Assembly (NCBI GenBank): GCA_051881355.1
Contig: JBJEPS010000080.1
Location: 1-40,998, forward strand
Origin: Fimenecus sp051881355
Lineage (GTDB): Bacteria > Bacillota > Clostridia > Oscillospirales > Acutalibacteraceae
Length of the DNA: 40,998 nucleotides
Direction: 5' to 3'
Shown here: positions 40,313 to 40,998 of the stretch, one piece after another
Layout: each line of letters opens with the position of its first letter
How positions within the stretch are numbered: the first letter of the stretch is position 1
Notes under the pieces: model-generated
The model's database searches: none
Told to the model about the DNA's origin: nothing
What the model saw: the letters and a program-made list of their open reading frames with translations, nothing else
Translations under genes and position numbers: made by a program

Positions 40313-40547
40313 CTCATTTCGTAAAAAGTATGAATCATAAAAAGACCAATCGAAAAAACAAGATGCTTTGACTCCTTCTTTGAATGACAAAGGAGGTATG
40401 AAACTTTCTCTACACGAAAACAGGATTCTTGCGCACATGAAACGATCATATCATTCTGCGGAATAAACTCGATTTTAATCGATCGGCATGTAGCCTCGCC
40501 CGATGCAATGAAAACTCTCAAAAATCACATGGAATGCCATTTTCGTA

Positions 40548-40576
40548 TTGACAAACCCCCGCGCATTTGATAAAAT
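40548..40576 (+). promoter_or_regulatory. Strong promoter upstream of the tRNA-Ser locus
   Basis: A consensus TTGACA (40548-40553) and TAAAAT (40571-40576) are exactly 17 bases apart. The first recognisable downstream element is the decayed tRNA-Ser copy at 40665; the intact tRNA-Ser is 270 bases downstream and may be read from here. Confidence 0.8.
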
Positions 40577-40663
40577 AGCAAGGCTGACAAAATCTTTCGG
40601 ATTGCGTTCGGCACGCGCAATGTGCTGTTACTTCCCCTCGCAAATGCGCGTACAGTTTTATTC

Positions 40664-40704
40664 GGAGACGTATCGAAGTGGTCATAACGGGGCGCACTCG
40701 AAAT
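40664..40704 (+). pseudogene. Decayed tRNA-Ser copy (5' half only)
   Basis: GGAGACG followed by 34 bases (40671-40704) that match 40855-40888 of the intact tRNA-Ser with 2 mismatches, covering the D arm and the CTCGAAA anticodon loop. The sequence then diverges completely into a GC hairpin (CGGCGAC with GTCCGCCG, about 40709-40733), so there is no 3' anticodon strand, variable arm, T arm or CCA. Confidence 0.7.
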
Positions 40705-40847
40705 TTTACGGCGACTTGGTCGTTTCGTCCGCCGGAAAACCTTGATATATAAGGATTTCCAAAATTAAAAATCGAATATTTTTCAGTGTTCTCTCCTGCT
40801 TTTCTCTCCAAAAATTTTTTGAGTTAAAAGCAGATTGAAATATACAC

Positions 40848-40940
40848 GGAGGGTTATCGAAGTGGTCATAACGGGGCTGACTCGAAATCAGTTGTCCGGC
40901 TCATACCGGACCAAGGGTTCGAATCCCTTACCCTCCGCCA
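40848..40940 (+). tRNA. tRNA-Ser (anticodon CGA)
   Basis: A 93-base class II tRNA. The acceptor GGAGGGT pairs with ACCCTCC; the anticodon loop CTCGAAA within CTGA/TCAG gives CGA (reads UCG). The variable arm TGTCCGGC...CCGGAC is long, the T arm is GGGTTCGAATCCC, and the CCA at 40938-40940 is encoded. Confidence 0.96.
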
Positions 40941-40944
40941 CCGA

Positions 40945-40980
40945 AAAAGCCTGTAATCAAGCCGATTGCAGGCTTTTTTC
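40945..40980 (+). terminator. Intrinsic terminator after tRNA-Ser
   Basis: AAAAAGCCTGTAATC (40945-40959) pairs with GATTGCAGGCTTTTT (40965-40979), one wobble, ending in a T-run. Confidence 0.92.
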
Positions 40981-40998
40981 TTATGTCTTTTTCTAAAA

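Larger units (their letters stand above)
40033..40547. other. Repeat-rich gene-poor stretch
   Basis: Over 500 bases without a convincing gene. It holds a cluster of palindromes (40105-40183) and repeat copy B (40216-40312), then about 230 AT-rich bases in which I see only very short open frames and no clear terminator for the FRG operon. Confidence 0.6.

Noticed and set aside
40398..40466. 22-codon frame after AAAGGAGG at 40391
   Set aside because: The ribosome site nearly abuts the ATG, the peptide is not recognised, and there is no promoter; too little to call a gene.
40518..40811. 97-codon minus-strand frame over the tRNA-Ser remnant
   Set aside because: It crosses the plus-strand promoter and the tRNA-derived sequence, whose conserved structure explains the open frame; no ribosome site was seen.
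1..40998. CRISPR array, prophage or insertion sequence
   Set aside because: No regularly spaced repeats, transposase, integrase or phage structural gene was seen on either strand.

Overview
The window reads as a low-to-mid GC Gram-positive gut anaerobe, most likely a Clostridia member near Oscillospiraceae/Ruminococcaceae. The support is AGGAGG-type ribosome sites, TTGACA/TATAAT promoters, a DnaD plus DnaI-type helicase-loading pair, PerR with a reverse rubrerythrin, an ECF vitamin transporter, several GPH-type sugar symporters, and surface proteins ending in a membrane helix plus a basic tail. The species is an inference that cannot be fixed from this stretch. No rRNA, CRISPR array, transposase or phage structural gene is seen.

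Layout. 1-1.6 kb: 3' part of an oleate hydratase. 1.7-6.9 kb (minus): a BspA-like LRR lipoprotein with an MFS transporter, a lipase-like alpha/beta hydrolase whose nucleophile serine is glycine, and a BlaI/M56-protease pair. 7.0-10.3 kb (plus): PiT phosphate transporter with its DUF47 partner, a split chromate transporter, and a small FTR-like Cys protein. 10.3-13.6 kb: a membrane protein, a secreted protein with a tandem 47-residue module, then coaX and an ECF S-component (pantothenate supply). 13.6-17 kb (minus): an MFS carrier with a very large external loop and a membrane-anchored GDPD-like protein lacking its catalytic residues. 17.2-20.1 kb: XRE regulator-nth-dnaD-dnaI (DNA repair and helicase loading). 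20.2-22.2 kb: pyrB with a C-terminal PyrI-like zinc ribbon, a flavodoxin-fold reductase and thioredoxin. 22.4-23.5 kb (minus): perR-rubrerythrin with a 7-1-7 palindrome on the -10 box. 23.7 kb: tRNA-Leu(CAA). 24-31.4 kb (plus): Gfo/Idh/MocA oxidoreductase, an HTH-14TM regulator with a small membrane partner, two GPH symporters and a histidine phosphatase. 31.5-38.6 kb (minus): a polar amino-acid ABC transporter, a polysaccharide deacetylase, an AGCS sodium:amino-acid symporter and a membrane-anchored GH51 arabinofuranosidase. 38.8-41 kb: an FRG-domain protein with a small zinc-ribbon protein, a repeat-rich stretch, a decayed tRNA-Ser copy behind a strong promoter, and an intact tRNA-Ser(CGA).

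How the genes fit together. Most of the window is nutrient capture (sugars, phosphate, amino acids, pantothenate, arabinan side chains) and redox defence (PerR, rubrerythrin, thioredoxin, FTR-like protein), with small housekeeping operons between. The less ordinary items are two likely pseudoenzymes (hydrolase and GDPD), the zinc-tailed ATCase, the 97-bp repeat present twice, the HTH-membrane regulator pair, and the FRG/zinc-ribbon pair beside a duplicated tRNA-Ser locus. The last is the best candidate for an uncharacterised accessory system, although nothing in the sequence proves a function for it.
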